Shown: positions 7,161 to 17,223 of the stretch, one piece after another
Position numbering within the stretch: the stretch's first letter is position 1
Layout: each line of letters starts with the position of its first letter
DNA from: an uncultured Clostridia bacterium
Lineage (GTDB): Bacteria > Bacillota > Clostridia > Christensenellales > Borkfalkiaceae
Direction: 5' to 3'
Length of the DNA stretch: 64,000 nucleotides
NCBI GenBank assembly: GCA_944354125.1
Contig: CALVPT010000001.1
Location: 62,001 to 126,000, forward strand
Program-made: the position numbers and the translations under genes
Notes under the pieces: generated by a model
The model's input: only the letters and a program-made list of their open reading frames with translations
Database searches by the model: none
What the model was told of the DNA's origin: nothing

Positions 7161-7270
7161 TTTGACTTTAAAACAATTTTGTCGCAAAAAATAGTATCCT
7201 TTAATATCGGATAAATTCAGGCGGCTTGTTTATATTAAATTAAAAAATATTTTATTGGGGGATTTTAGCA

Positions 7271-8473
7271 ATGCTAAGAAAAAAAGAATGTGTTGCAATG
7301 TTGCTCGCCGGCGGTCAGGGCAGCAGACTTTATGCGCTGACCAGCAACATAGCAAAACCTGCTGTATCATTCGGCGCAAAGTACAGGATTATTGACTTTC
7401 CTTTGTCAAACTGCATCAACTCGGGCATAGATACCGTCGGCGTGCTTACGCAGTATCAGCCCTTGGTGCTCAACGAATATGTGGGCAACGGACAGCCCTG
7501 GGACCTTGACCGAACCTTCGGCGGCGTTCATATCCTTTCGCCTTACGAAGCAAAGAAGGACACGTCCTGGTATAAGGGCACGGCAAACGCAATATATCAG
7601 AACATACGCTTCATGAAGATGTATGATCCCGAGTATGTACTCATTCTGTCGGGCGACCACATCTACAAAATGGACTACGACAAGATGCTCACGGCGCATA
7701 AGGAGACGGGTGCAGACTGCACGATAGCCTGCATGCAGGTACCCATGAAAGAGGCATCGAGATTCGGCATTCTGAATACCAACCCCGACGGCAGCATCTA
7801 CGAGTTCGAAGAAAAGCCCAAGCAGCCCAAGAGCGATCTCGCTTCGATGGGCATATACATATTCACGGCGTCCAAGCTCTTCAAATATCTCGAGCTCGAC
7901 GAAAAAGACCCCAAGTCCGAAAAAGATTTCGGCAAAAATATTCTCCCCGCCATGCTCGCCGCAGGCGAAAAGATGTTCTCTTACCGCTTTGAAGGGTACT
8001 GGAAGGACGTTGGAACAATTACCTCGCTGCTCGAGGCAAATATGGACCTCCTCGGAACCGTTCCCAACTTCGAACTCCGCGACAAAGACAAGGTCATTCA
8101 TTCCAGAAGCCCTCTCGCACCCCCCGCATATGTTGCAGGCGAGGTAATAAATTCGCTCATTGCAAACGGCTGCGAAGTTGAAGGTAAGGTAATAAATTCT
8201 GTAATCGGCACTAACTGCGTCATAGAGGAAGGCGCTGAGGTAAAAGACAGCGTACTCATGGGCAACATCGTCGTTAAGTCGGGCGCAAAGGTAAACTACT
8301 CCATAATCGATGAGGACGTTACCTTGGGCGTAAATGCGATAGTCGGCGACGTTAAGGAAGTCGCATGCAAGGTCGAAGGCAAGACGAGCGGCATAACCGT
8401 CCTCGGCAGAGGCATTGAAGTCAGCGACGGCGCCAAGGTTGCTGCCGGCGAAATAGTCGATAAGAGCGTTTAA
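7271..8473 (+). CDS. glgC: Glucose-1-phosphate adenylyltransferase, catalytic subunit GlgC
   Basis: Makes ADP-glucose from ATP and glucose-1-phosphate, the committed step of bacterial glycogen synthesis. The N-terminal nucleotidyltransferase signature [14 protein letters not shown] is intact, as are [20 protein letters not shown] and [12 protein letters not shown]. The C-terminal part (about 290-385) is a left-handed beta-helix with hexapeptide-type repeats ([18 protein letters not shown]). The length of 400 is normal. It is the first gene of the glg operon, 14 bases before glgD. In Firmicutes, GlgC usually works as a heteromer with GlgD. Confidence 0.95.
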   Translation: MLRKKECVAMLLAGGQGSRLYALTSNIAKPAVSFGAKYRIIDFPLSNCINSGIDTVGVLTQYQPLVLNEYVGNGQPWDLDRTFGGVHILSPYEAKKDTSWYKGTANAIYQNIRFMKMYDPEYVLILSGDHIYKMDYDKMLTAHKETGADCTIACMQVPMKEASRFGILNTNPDGSIYEFEEKPKQPKSDLASMGIYIFTASKLFKYLELDEKDPKSEKDFGKNILPAMLAAGEKMFSYRFEGYWKDVGTITSLLEANMDLLGTVPNFELRDKDKVIHSRSPLAPPAYVAGEVINSLIANGCEVEGKVINSVIGTNCVIEEGAEVKDSVLMGNIVVKSGAKVNYSIIDEDVTLGVNAIVGDVKEVACKVEGKTSGITVLGRGIEVSDGAKVAAGEIVDKSV

Positions 8474-8487
8474 GGGGGAACAGATAA

Positions 8488-9591
8488 ATGAATACTACAG
8501 TCGGCGTAATTTTTTCAAGCATAAATGACGAACAGGTACCCGAACTTACCAAGGTAAGATCCAAAGGTTCCATTCCCTACGGCGGCAGATACCGTCTGGT
8601 TGACTTTGCCCTTTCCAACATGGTCAACTCGGGCATTACCACCGTGGGCATTATAACCAAAAACAACTATCAGTCGCTGATGGACCATCTCGGCTCCGGC
8701 AAGGAGTGGGATCTCGCGAGAAAGGAGGGCGGCCTCATTCTGCTTCCTCCTTACAGTGACGAAAGCGAAATTCTCTACAAGAACAGGCTCGAAGCCCTCA
8801 AGGGTTCTTCTGCTTTCCTCAAAAAGTGCAAGGAGGACTTCGTTGTCATCGCGGACAGCGACTCGGTTTACAAGCTCGACTACAGCAAGGTAATCGAAGA
8901 GCACATCGCCCACAATGCGGACATAACGCTCATCTATCACGAGCACGAGTCAAATAACCGCTCCTATATGATTCTCGAAACAGACAAGGACGAGAGAGTG
9001 AGGGTAATCGACGTAAATGCTTGTGGCACGGGCGTAAGAAAGCACTATATGCACGCCTTCGTTGCTCGTACGTCTTTCCTTCTCAACGTCATTCAGACGG
9101 CAATTTCGAGGGGGTATGCAAGCTTCTCGAGGGATATCCTGCTTGCAGGGCTTTCGACTTACAAGATTTACGGATATAAGTTCGACGGATATTACAGCAA
9201 TATCTGCTCGCTTGAAACCTATTTCAAGTCCAACATGGATATGCTCGACAAGTCGATAAGAAAAGAAATTTTCGGCGACAGAGATATCTATACCAAGATT
9301 AACGACGCGCCTGCCGCAAAGTTTACCGAGACGGCTAAGGTCAAGAATTCGCTCATACACGACGGTTGCCTTATCGAAGGCACGGTTGAAAACTGCATTC
9401 TTTTCCGCAACGTAAAGGTAAGCAAGGGCGCCGTTCTCAAGAATTGCATTATAATGAGCGAAACTCATATAGGTGAGGACTGCAAACTTTCATACGTAGT
9501 CAGCGACAAGGACTGCATAATAAGCAACGGCAGACTGCTTGCAGGCTGCGAATTAAAGCCCTATTTCATCAACAAGGGCACGCGTATATAA
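8488..9591 (+). CDS. glgD: GlgD, non-catalytic partner subunit of ADP-glucose pyrophosphorylase
   Basis: Homologous to GlgC over its whole length, but the N-terminus reads VGVIFSSINDEQVPELT where GlgC has the GGxGSRL nucleotide-binding loop, so it should not be catalytic by itself. It keeps PYGGRYRLVDFALSNMVNSG and the C-terminal beta-helix repeats (KNSLIHDGCLIEGTVENCIL). In Bacillus-type systems GlgD raises GlgC activity and alters allosteric control. GGGGGA stands before ATG 8488. The next gene starts 25 bases after its stop. Confidence 0.93.
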   Translation: MNTTVGVIFSSINDEQVPELTKVRSKGSIPYGGRYRLVDFALSNMVNSGITTVGIITKNNYQSLMDHLGSGKEWDLARKEGGLILLPPYSDESEILYKNRLEALKGSSAFLKKCKEDFVVIADSDSVYKLDYSKVIEEHIAHNADITLIYHEHESNNRSYMILETDKDERVRVIDVNACGTGVRKHYMHAFVARTSFLLNVIQTAISRGYASFSRDILLAGLSTYKIYGYKFDGYYSNICSLETYFKSNMDMLDKSIRKEIFGDRDIYTKINDAPAAKFTETAKVKNSLIHDGCLIEGTVENCILFRNVKVSKGAVLKNCIIMSETHIGEDCKLSYVVSDKDCIISNGRLLAGCELKPYFINKGTRI

Positions 9592-9616
9592 TAATATAGT
9601 ATAAGGGGAAACTCAA

Positions 9617-11197
9617 ATGGCTGAAACCGTAAAGAAAAAGACATCCACAAAGACAGGCACGACCAAGACAGCGACTGCTAAAAAGACTACTACAAGAAGG
9701 ACGACCAAAAAGAGTGCGACGACTGCAGTTCAGGAAGAAATCGCCAGAATCGAGGAGGTTTCCGCTCCCGTTGCAAGCGGTGAAAAGAAGAAGATTCTCT
9801 TTGTCGCTTCCGAAGCTACGCCCTTCATTCAGACAGGCGGACTTGCAGAGGTCATCGGCTCGCTTTCTACCGCGCTTGCCGCAACGGGAAAGTTTGACGT
9901 GAGGGTAGTAATTCCTCTCTATTCTGACATAAAGAAGGAGTATCGCGACAAATTTACCTATCTCGGAAATCTGTACGTACATCTCGCTTGGCGTAACCAG
10001 TACTGCGGCATTTTCTCATACGAGAAGGACGGCGTGATTTTCTACTTCCTGGACAACGAATTCTACTTCAAGCGTCCCGGCTGCTACGGATACTTTGACG
10101 ACGGCGAAAGGTTTGCATTCTTCTCGAGGGCAGTCCTTGAAATTATGCCTTTCCTTAACTTCTATCCCGAAGTCATGCACTGCCACGACTGGCAGGCGGC
10201 GCTTGCGGCAATTTACCTCAAGACCAATTACTGCTTCAGGCAGGAATATCAGTTCATAAGGTCGCTCTTCACAATCCATAACATCGAATATCAGGGACAG
10301 TATTCTCTCGATATTCTCTCGACGCTGTTCGACATTTATGGAAAGTATCAGTATCTCGTTGAATACAATAACTGTATCAACCTGATGAAGGGTGCGATAG
10401 AGGTATCCGAAAGGTTCTCGACCGTAAGTCCGACCTATGCGGAGGAAATCAAGAATCCTTATTATGCTCACGGTCTTGACCCCATAATCAGGAACAATCA
10501 GTTCAAGCTCAGGGGCATTCTTAACGGCATAGACGATAAGGGGTACAATCCTCAGCTCGACAGCCATTTGTTTGCAAATTACAGCGCGGACGATATGTCA
10601 GGTAAGGCAATCTGCAAGAGCGAGCTTCAGAAGATGCTCAATCTTCCCGTAAAGCCCAATACGCCCATCATATCCATGATTTCCCGTCTGGTTGCACACA
10701 AGGGGCTTGACCTTGTAACAAACGTAATCGAAGAAATTCTTCAGGACGACATACAGCTCGTCATTCTGGGCACGGGCGACTATCAGTACGAGTCTTACTT
10801 CAAGGATCTTGCAAGGAGATATCCCGATAAGGTCAGCGCAAACATCGTCTTCAACGGCGATCTTTCGCGCAAGATCTATTCGGGTTCGGATATCTTCCTC
10901 ATGCCTTCCAAGTCTGAGCCCTGCGGACTTTCGCAGATGATAGCTTGCAGATATGCAACCATTCCCGTAGTAAGGGAGACGGGCGGTCTTTATGACAGTA
11001 TCAAGCCCTTATATAACGGCTATACTTTCACTAACTATAATGCTCACGACATGATGTACGTCATCCGCGAGGCAATCTACGATTATAGAAATAAAGAAGT
11101 ATGGCAAAAACTTATGTACAATGCCGCAACCTGTGACTTCAGCTGGAAGAAGTCTGCGGGCGAATACGAGGCACTGTATATGGAGATGCTTAAATAA
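9617..11197 (+). CDS. glgA: Glycogen synthase GlgA with a basic N-terminal extension
   Basis: Transfers glucose from ADP-glucose to the growing alpha-1,4 glucan (GT5 family, GT-B fold). The catalytic protein begins near residue 58 (KKILFVASEATPF). The usual KTGGL loop reads QTGGLAEVIGSL, with the lysine that contacts the nucleotide sugar replaced by glutamine. The C-terminal sugar-nucleotide site SKSEPCGLSQMIACRYATIP is intact. Residues 1-56 are an added Lys/Thr/Ala-rich tail (KKTTTRRTTKKSATT), low in complexity and strongly positive. The ATG at 9617 has AAGGGGA before it; no later start fits as well. It precedes glgP by 27 bases. Confidence 0.93.
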   Translation: MAETVKKKTSTKTGTTKTATAKKTTTRRTTKKSATTAVQEEIARIEEVSAPVASGEKKKILFVASEATPFIQTGGLAEVIGSLSTALAATGKFDVRVVIPLYSDIKKEYRDKFTYLGNLYVHLAWRNQYCGIFSYEKDGVIFYFLDNEFYFKRPGCYGYFDDGERFAFFSRAVLEIMPFLNFYPEVMHCHDWQAALAAIYLKTNYCFRQEYQFIRSLFTIHNIEYQGQYSLDILSTLFDIYGKYQYLVEYNNCINLMKGAIEVSERFSTVSPTYAEEIKNPYYAHGLDPIIRNNQFKLRGILNGIDDKGYNPQLDSHLFANYSADDMSGKAICKSELQKMLNLPVKPNTPIISMISRLVAHKGLDLVTNVIEEILQDDIQLVILGTGDYQYESYFKDLARRYPDKVSANIVFNGDLSRKIYSGSDIFLMPSKSEPCGLSQMIACRYATIPVVRETGGLYDSIKPLYNGYTFTNYNAHDMMYVIREAIYDYRNKEVWQKLMYNAATCDFSWKKSAGEYEALYMEMLK

Positions 11198-11224
11198 TTT
11201 TACATTTTAATATAGGAGAACAGA

Positions 11225-13663
11225 ATGAGCAATACGGCTATTACCGAAAGGGAAGTCAAGGAACTTGTCAACGGTAAACTTGCAAGGTATTTCGGGGTAA
11301 GTCCCACCGAAGCTTCCAAAGATCAGCTTTACAGAGCCGTTGTCATGAGCGTGAGGGATATCTTACTGCAAAAGAGACAGCAGTTCTACAAAAAGTGCAA
11401 AGCAAAGAGAGCGAAGAGAGTATACTACTTATGTATGGAATTTTTACTCGGCCGCTCACTTAAGAACAGTTTATTTAATCTCAGCGCCACCGACGTATTT
11501 GAAAAGGCAATGTCATCTTACGGCGTGTCGCTTGAAGACTTATATGAATTAGAACCTGACGCTGGTCTCGGTAATGGCGGTTTAGGCAGACTTGCGGCAT
11601 GTTTCATGGATGCGCTTGCATCGGGAAACTATCCTGCAATGGGTTATTCGCTTCGCTATGAGTACGGACTTTTCAAGCAGAAGATAGTTGACGGATGGCA
11701 GACTGAACTGCCCGACGTCTGGCTTCCCGGCGGTGAAGTCTGGCTTACTCAGAGAACGGATAAGTCGTTTATCGTTCGTTTCAACGGTAGAGTTGAGGAA
11801 AAATGGACTGAAAATGGCGTTCAGATAAATTATTACGATACAAAGGATGTAGAAGCCGTTGCCTACGACATGATGATTTCGGGCAAGGACAGCGATTCGG
11901 TTTCGGTATTGAGGCTCTGGAAGGCAAGGCCCAGACAGGACTTCAACATGAAGCTCTTCTCGCAGGGCGATTATTATCAGGCTATGTCTGACGATAACGA
12001 CGCAGAAGTTCTGACCAAGGTTCTTTATCCTGCAGACAACCATATCAACGGCAAGTCTTTAAGGCTTAAGCAGCAGTATTTCCTCTGCTCGGCATCCATT
12101 CAGAATATTGTTGCCGACCATCACCGCAGGTATGGCGATCTCAGGGATTTGCCCAAGCTGGCTGCAATACATCTCAACGATACGCATCCCGCAATGGCAA
12201 TTCCCGAACTCATGAGGATACTTGTCGACGAGTATCGCTTCAAGTGGGAAGATGCCTGGGCAATAACGACTGCAACGTGCGCTTATACAAATCATACGGT
12301 ACTTGCAGAGGCACTTGAAACGTGGTCTGAAGATCTCGTACAGAGGACGGTTCCCAGAATTCACTCGATCATTCAGGAAATCAACAGGAGAATGTGCGAA
12401 GAACTCTGGAATGCATATCCAGGCGAGTGGAACAAGATTGCGCGTATGTCGCTCATAGAGCACAACCGCGTAAAGATGGCAAACCTTTCGGTATACGGCA
12501 GCCACAGCGTGAACGGCGTTGCTGCACTTCACAGCGAGATAATCAAGAAGTCGATTTTCAAGGATTTCTATGAGTTCACCCCTGCAAAGTTCGGCAATGT
12601 TACAAACGGCATAGCTTACAGAAGGTGGCTCTGCCAGGCAAACCCCGAACTTACCGAACTTCTTACAGATTGCATAGGCGATGGGTTCGTCCATGACAGC
12701 TCTAAGCTAGCAGATTTCAAGAAATTTGAAGACGACGATACTGTTTTAAAGCGTCTTGAAGAGATAAAGGCAATCAAGAAGAAGCAGTTTGCTGAGTATG
12801 CAAAGAAGAAGCAGGGCTTTATCATAAATCCCGATTCAATCTTCGATACCCAGGCTAAGAGATTGCATGAGTATAAGCGTCAGCTCCTCAATGCGCTCAA
12901 CATAATTGATACCTATCTTGACCTTCAGGAAAATCCCGATCTCAAAATGCAGCCTAAGACATATATTTTCGGCGCCAAGGCTGCTCCCGGATATCTGATG
13001 GCAAAGCAGATAATCAAGCTCATCAATTTCCTGGCAGAGGATATTAAAAAGCATCCAAAGATAAACGAAAAGCTCAACGTAGTCTACATGGAAGATTACA
13101 ACGTTACTATGAGCGAAAAGCTTATGCCGGCATCGGAAGTTTCCGAGCAGATCTCGCTCGCGGGCAAAGAAGCAAGCGGCACGGGCAATATGAAGTTTAT
13201 GATTAACGGTGCACTGACTATAGGTACTTTAGACGGTGCGAACGTTGAGATGGCTGAAGCGGTAGGAAACGACAACATATTTATATTCGGTCTTAAGGCA
13301 AACGAAGTTGACGATATATGGCGTTCCGGATACAGCTCAAGCAAATACTATAATGATTCCCCCAGACTCAGACGTATCATAGAAGCGCTGATAATCGGAT
13401 TCAACGGCGAATCGTTCTCCGATATGGCAAACTATCTTCTTACAGGTTCGCCTATTGCGGATCCCTATATGTGTATGGCTGATTTTGTATCCTACAGCAA
13501 AACGCAGCATAAGATTTCCGATCTCTATGTTAAGGATAAGAGAAAGTGGAATCAGATGTCGCTTAGAAATATAGCTGCATCGGGATATTTCGCCGCAGAC
13601 AGAAGCATAAAGGAGTATGCTGAAAATATCTGGAATCTTAAACCTGTAACAAAGAAGGACTAA
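11225..13663 (+). CDS. glgP: Glycogen/alpha-glucan phosphorylase GlgP
   Basis: Releases glucose-1-phosphate from glycogen with phosphate and pyridoxal phosphate. The PLP lysine lies in GTGNMKFMINGALTIGT near residue 660, and GLGNGGLGRLAACFMD near 115 is the conserved active-site segment. Length 812 is normal for GT35. AGGAG stands before ATG 11225. As the last gene of the operon it places synthesis and degradation on one transcript. Codon use shifts over the gene: the first part and the end use more TTA and AT-rich codons than the middle. Confidence 0.96.
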   Translation: MSNTAITEREVKELVNGKLARYFGVSPTEASKDQLYRAVVMSVRDILLQKRQQFYKKCKAKRAKRVYYLCMEFLLGRSLKNSLFNLSATDVFEKAMSSYGVSLEDLYELEPDAGLGNGGLGRLAACFMDALASGNYPAMGYSLRYEYGLFKQKIVDGWQTELPDVWLPGGEVWLTQRTDKSFIVRFNGRVEEKWTENGVQINYYDTKDVEAVAYDMMISGKDSDSVSVLRLWKARPRQDFNMKLFSQGDYYQAMSDDNDAEVLTKVLYPADNHINGKSLRLKQQYFLCSASIQNIVADHHRRYGDLRDLPKLAAIHLNDTHPAMAIPELMRILVDEYRFKWEDAWAITTATCAYTNHTVLAEALETWSEDLVQRTVPRIHSIIQEINRRMCEELWNAYPGEWNKIARMSLIEHNRVKMANLSVYGSHSVNGVAALHSEIIKKSIFKDFYEFTPAKFGNVTNGIAYRRWLCQANPELTELLTDCIGDGFVHDSSKLADFKKFEDDDTVLKRLEEIKAIKKKQFAEYAKKKQGFIINPDSIFDTQAKRLHEYKRQLLNALNIIDTYLDLQENPDLKMQPKTYIFGAKAAPGYLMAKQIIKLINFLAEDIKKHPKINEKLNVVYMEDYNVTMSEKLMPASEVSEQISLAGKEASGTGNMKFMINGALTIGTLDGANVEMAEAVGNDNIFIFGLKANEVDDIWRSGYSSSKYYNDSPRLRRIIEALIIGFNGESFSDMANYLLTGSPIADPYMCMADFVSYSKTQHKISDLYVKDKRKWNQMSLRNIAASGYFAADRSIKEYAENIWNLKPVTKKD

Positions 13664-13677
13664 TTAAACATAGCAAA

Positions 13678-13706
13678 AAGGCAGGTAAATTAAGTTTACC
13701 TGCCTT
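13678..13706 (+). terminator. Terminator of the glycogen operon
   Basis: AAGGCAGGTAAA (13678-13689) pairs perfectly with TTTACCTGCCTT (13695-13706) and is followed by AAATTATATTTTT. Confidence 0.8.
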
Positions 13707-14915
13707 AAATTATATTTTTGAATACTACTATGTCTGACATAATAACTAAATCAAGCTATTTTTGCCTTGTTTTTACCTGGATTAGGCGTTCTGATACTAC
13801 AAGTGTGTTTCATTTTGATGGAGAGTGAAATAGCCTTAAATTTTTGAATATTTCATGTGAAACAATTATTTTTTGATAATTGATTAAGGGTATGCATACG
13901 CAATTTAAGTAATTTGAACGTGGGTTTAATGACGATATTTGCTGTTTTTATATTGCTGATTTTAATAATTTTATGCGTATTTATGCAGTTTTACAGTCTT
14001 CCTGGAGTGATTTTTGTGCGCAATGCGGGTTGATTGACAGTTTTCTTATTGATTGTGTGTGGCAAGTTTTGTAGCGCATTTAAGAAGAATTCATTGCTAT
14101 TCAGGTTAATTTAGAAACTAAATTTATAAGACATTAAACCGCACTTGGTGACCCGTGTTGGAGCGTGCGTTGTGTAACAAGATATTTTAATATTTCCTTG
14201 GGCAATCTATTTTAATTAATCTTTGGTAAATTATAAGTGCTGTAAAATGTCTTGTGGCAAACTCGTTTTTTAATTGAAATTAATTAATAAATCCCCTGCA
14301 CATTTATTGCTTTTTAGTCCTATTTATTCGTAAAAGCTGTGTTTTACGAATAGTTGCATATACTCCCGTTTAGTTATAAAAACGCAAATAAATTTACAAA
14401 AACCTGAATTTGGTAAGGTTTAAGGTGCTTTTCTTCTTTGATTGAGCGATCAGGCGCATCGTTCTGCCTGACAAATCAGTTATAATGCCTTAAGTTATAA
14501 AACCTTCCGTTAACTTAAAATCAAAATTTTATTTTTTGTTCGCTGCAAATAGGTCTCTGCCCTTCTTTGAGGCCCTTATATTCCCATCGCTCTTGCACAT
14601 GCAGTCAGTCGCTGTTTCCGGCAACGTAATTGCGCTTTACAATAAAATTGAAGCATCTGCAAAGCGGCAGGCATTTGAGCGCAATTATTGAACGCATTAT
14701 TATTTATTTTATGGCAAACGCTATTGTCCACCGCCATTCTATTTCTTCCTGATAAATTTTAACCCAAAAAGCTGATACTCCACTCTTTTTTCGGCTTTAA
14801 TGCATTTCAAACCAGCAATTAATCAGAAATTTGGAAAAACATTTTATCCGTCCCCGGTAATTTTTTGTATCTATAAAAATATTTTTATAGATGTTATTTG
14901 TTCGTAAAATTGCAA
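13707..14915. other. AT-rich stretch without recognisable genes
   Basis: About 1.2 kb with no ORF of 60 codons or more on either strand and clearly lower GC than the flanks. No tRNA, rRNA or insertion-sequence end is recognised. The one clear structure is the perfect palindrome at 14325-14352. Confidence 0.6.
14325..14352. repeat. Perfect 11-6-11 inverted repeat upstream of a tyrosine recombinase
   Basis: TATTCGTAAAA (14325-14335), spacer GCTGTG (14336-14341), TTTTACGAATA (14342-14352). Arm and spacer lengths equal those of Xer/dif core sites, but the arm sequences do not match the usual dif consensus. No T-tract follows, so it is not an obvious terminator. Confidence 0.5.
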
Positions 14916-14944
14916 TTGACATATGTATTTTTTTGTTATAAAAT
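14916..14944 (+). promoter_or_regulatory. Promoter of the tyrosine recombinase gene
   Basis: TTGACA (14916-14921) and TAAAAT (14939-14944) with a 17-base spacer. The ATG at 14951 begins only six bases after the -10 box, so the transcript probably starts at or next to the start codon. Confidence 0.7.
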
Positions 14945-14950
14945 CTATAT

Positions 14951-16015
14951 ATGCAGGAAAATTCTAACTACTATTTGCAGCGCAATAATAAGAATCTTAA
15001 GTCGGTTGAAAAGCTTCTGGAAGAAGAATTACCTCCTCTTTGCCTCGATTATTTTATGGCGATCGATAGTCAGACTTCACCTCTGACAAGGCTGAATTAT
15101 GCGCACGATTTAAAGATATTTTTTAATTTTTTGTGCCTTAAGAAGTTCCGCGGCAAAAATGTAAAAGATATAACTCTGCTCGACGTTGAATCTGTAACCA
15201 ACAGCGACATCGAGTATTTTCTCGTATATCTTTCAAATTATGAGTACGCCGGAAAGACTCATTGTTGCAATGAACGCGCCAAAGCACGAAAGTTATCTTC
15301 TGTGCGCGCCATGTATAAATACTTTTTCAACAAAGGGCTGATATCGGTAAATAATTCGGCAAAGGTCGCTACGCCTAAGTTGCACGAAAAGCCTATAATC
15401 CGACTGGACGGAAATGAAGTTGCCGACATAATCGATATTGCCGAGAGCGGTTCGGGACTGTCCCCCCGCCAGAAATCCTTTCACGACAAAAATAAAATCA
15501 GGGACAGCGCGATTTTAATTCTCTTTTTAGGTACGGGCATCCGTATTAGCGAGCTGGTAGGACTTAATAACAACGACATAAATTTTAAGGATAATTCCTT
15601 CATTGTCACCCGAAAGGGCGGCAGCAAGTCTATCCTCTTTTTCGGTGAAGATGTCTCTGAAGCGCTTAAGCGTTACATTGAATACAAGGAACAGACTGAG
15701 CTTTATAATGCCGACGGTGGCGCTCTCTTCCTCTCTTCGCAGAAAAAGCGCATTACTGTTCGTGCAGTAGAAAATCTTGTCAAGAAATACGCTAAAATCG
15801 TCTCGCCGCTCAAAAAAATATCGCCCCATAAGTTGCGCAGCACATATGGCACGCAGCTCTACAGGGCTACAGGCGACATCTATATCGTTGCCGACGTTCT
15901 CGGGCATAAGGACATAAATACGACCAGGAAGCACTATGCCGCAATCAGCGAAGATAACCGCAGAGCGGTTGCCGATAAGGTCAGGTTAAGAAGGGACGAC
16001 GAATATAATGACTGA
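14951..16015 (+). CDS. Tyrosine site-specific recombinase (XerC/XerD type)
   Basis: Cuts and rejoins DNA through a tyrosine. An N-terminal SAM-like core-binding domain (about 25-130, LNYAHDLKIFFNFL) precedes a catalytic domain with Arg in GTGIRISELVGL, Lys in RKGGSKSILF, the HKLR box (SPHKLRSTYGTQLY), His in LGHKDINTTRKHYA and the nucleophile Tyr at its end. Length 354 is a little above typical Xer proteins. No ribosome binding site precedes ATG 14951. It overlaps hflX by 8 bases, an arrangement more suggestive of a housekeeping Xer-type enzyme than of a phage integrase. The specific name XerC or XerD cannot be assigned. Confidence 0.88.
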   Translation: MQENSNYYLQRNNKNLKSVEKLLEEELPPLCLDYFMAIDSQTSPLTRLNYAHDLKIFFNFLCLKKFRGKNVKDITLLDVESVTNSDIEYFLVYLSNYEYAGKTHCCNERAKARKLSSVRAMYKYFFNKGLISVNNSAKVATPKLHEKPIIRLDGNEVADIIDIAESGSGLSPRQKSFHDKNKIRDSAILILFLGTGIRISELVGLNNNDINFKDNSFIVTRKGGSKSILFFGEDVSEALKRYIEYKEQTELYNADGGALFLSSQKKRITVRAVENLVKKYAKIVSPLKKISPHKLRSTYGTQLYRATGDIYIVADVLGHKDINTTRKHYAAISEDNRRAVADKVRLRRDDEYND

Positions 16016-17221
16016 AAAGGTTTTCATCATACAGCCGCAACTCAATGACAATTATAAGACGGTACACGACGAGGCCGTAGCCTTGATTGAAAGCGCCGGC
16101 GGCGTCTATGTCGGTACTGCATACCAGAATATTAAGGAAATCAATGCCGCAACATTCATAGGGTCGGGCAAGCTTGCTGAAATTGCTGCTGAACTCGACT
16201 CGATAGAAGAACTTACGATTTTGTTTAACGGCTCGCTTTCCCCCTCTCAGACGCTCAATATTTCCGCCGCGTTGGGCGGAAGGAAAGTCATAGACAGGAC
16301 TACGCTTATCCTGGACATCTTTGCGCGCAACGCTGTGACGAGCGAGGGCAAGATTCAGGTTGAAATAGCACAACTTAAGTACATTTATCCCAGACTTAAG
16401 GGCAAAGGCGCTGCGCTTTCACGTCTCGGCGGCGGAATAGGTTCGCGAGGACCAGGCGAAACGCAACTCGAAACTGACAGAAGACATATTGCATACAGGC
16501 TTAAATACCTCGAAAAACGCCTGGAGGAGACCAAAAGCCGCAGAAGTTTGCAGAGCGAAAGACGCGCAAAAGGCAATGTTAAGACAATTGCCCTCGTGGG
16601 ATATACAAACACGGGCAAGTCGACTCTTCTTAATCTTCTTACTGGGGCGGACGTAGTTTCGCGAAACGCGCGTTTGTCACCCTTGACCCCACGGCACGCA
16701 GACTGGTTATCGATGACGAAGAATATCTGCTTATAGATACCGTCGGGTTTATTCAGGAATTGCCTCACGATATAGTCGAGGCTTTCAAATCTACGCTGGA
16801 AGTAGCTTTGAACTGTGATCTTGCGCTGTTTGTGGCAGATGCCTCGGCGGACTATCGCCTGCAGTTCTCCACTACCGCTCAGACGCTCGACGAACTCGGC
16901 TTTAATAAAAAGGTCATAAAAGTTCTGAACAAGTGCGACATCGCCGAAAATCTGTCATCCCTTCCTCCCGACTGTGTGCTTATATCCGCCAGAACGGGTA
17001 ACGGCATTCCTGCTTTGAAGGAAAAAATCAAGGCTCAGTTCGAGGAACGATACCTCACGCTTGATCTCAGCATAGGCTTCAAAGAGCTCGGGGAATATGA
17101 GTCTTTAAAAAATCTCGTCAAAGAGCTCGACAAAACCTATACGGATGAAGGATTGAATTGTAAGGTAAGAGTCGAGAAAATGCACGCAGACAAATTCAGC
17201 CGATTCATACGCGTTGGGTGA
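16008..17221 (+). pseudogene. hflX: HflX ribosome-splitting GTPase, interrupted by a one-base deletion
   Basis: HflX is a GTPase that binds 50S subunits and splits stalled ribosomes. Residues 1-225 carry the HflX N-terminal domain, the KGAALSRLGGGIGSRGPGET linker and the G1 loop GYTNTGKST. Just after GADVV the frame shifts. The following segment (FVTLDPTARRLVIDD, then LIDTVGFIQELPHD with the G3 motif, NKCD as G4) is intact in another frame, listed separately from 16760. Adding one base after 16671, turning AACGCGC-GTTTGTC into codons for N-A-L-F-V, restores a single 404-residue protein of normal length. Because everything else is preserved, this is either a recent mutation or an assembly error. 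Confidence 0.88.
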
Positions 17222-17223
17222 TG

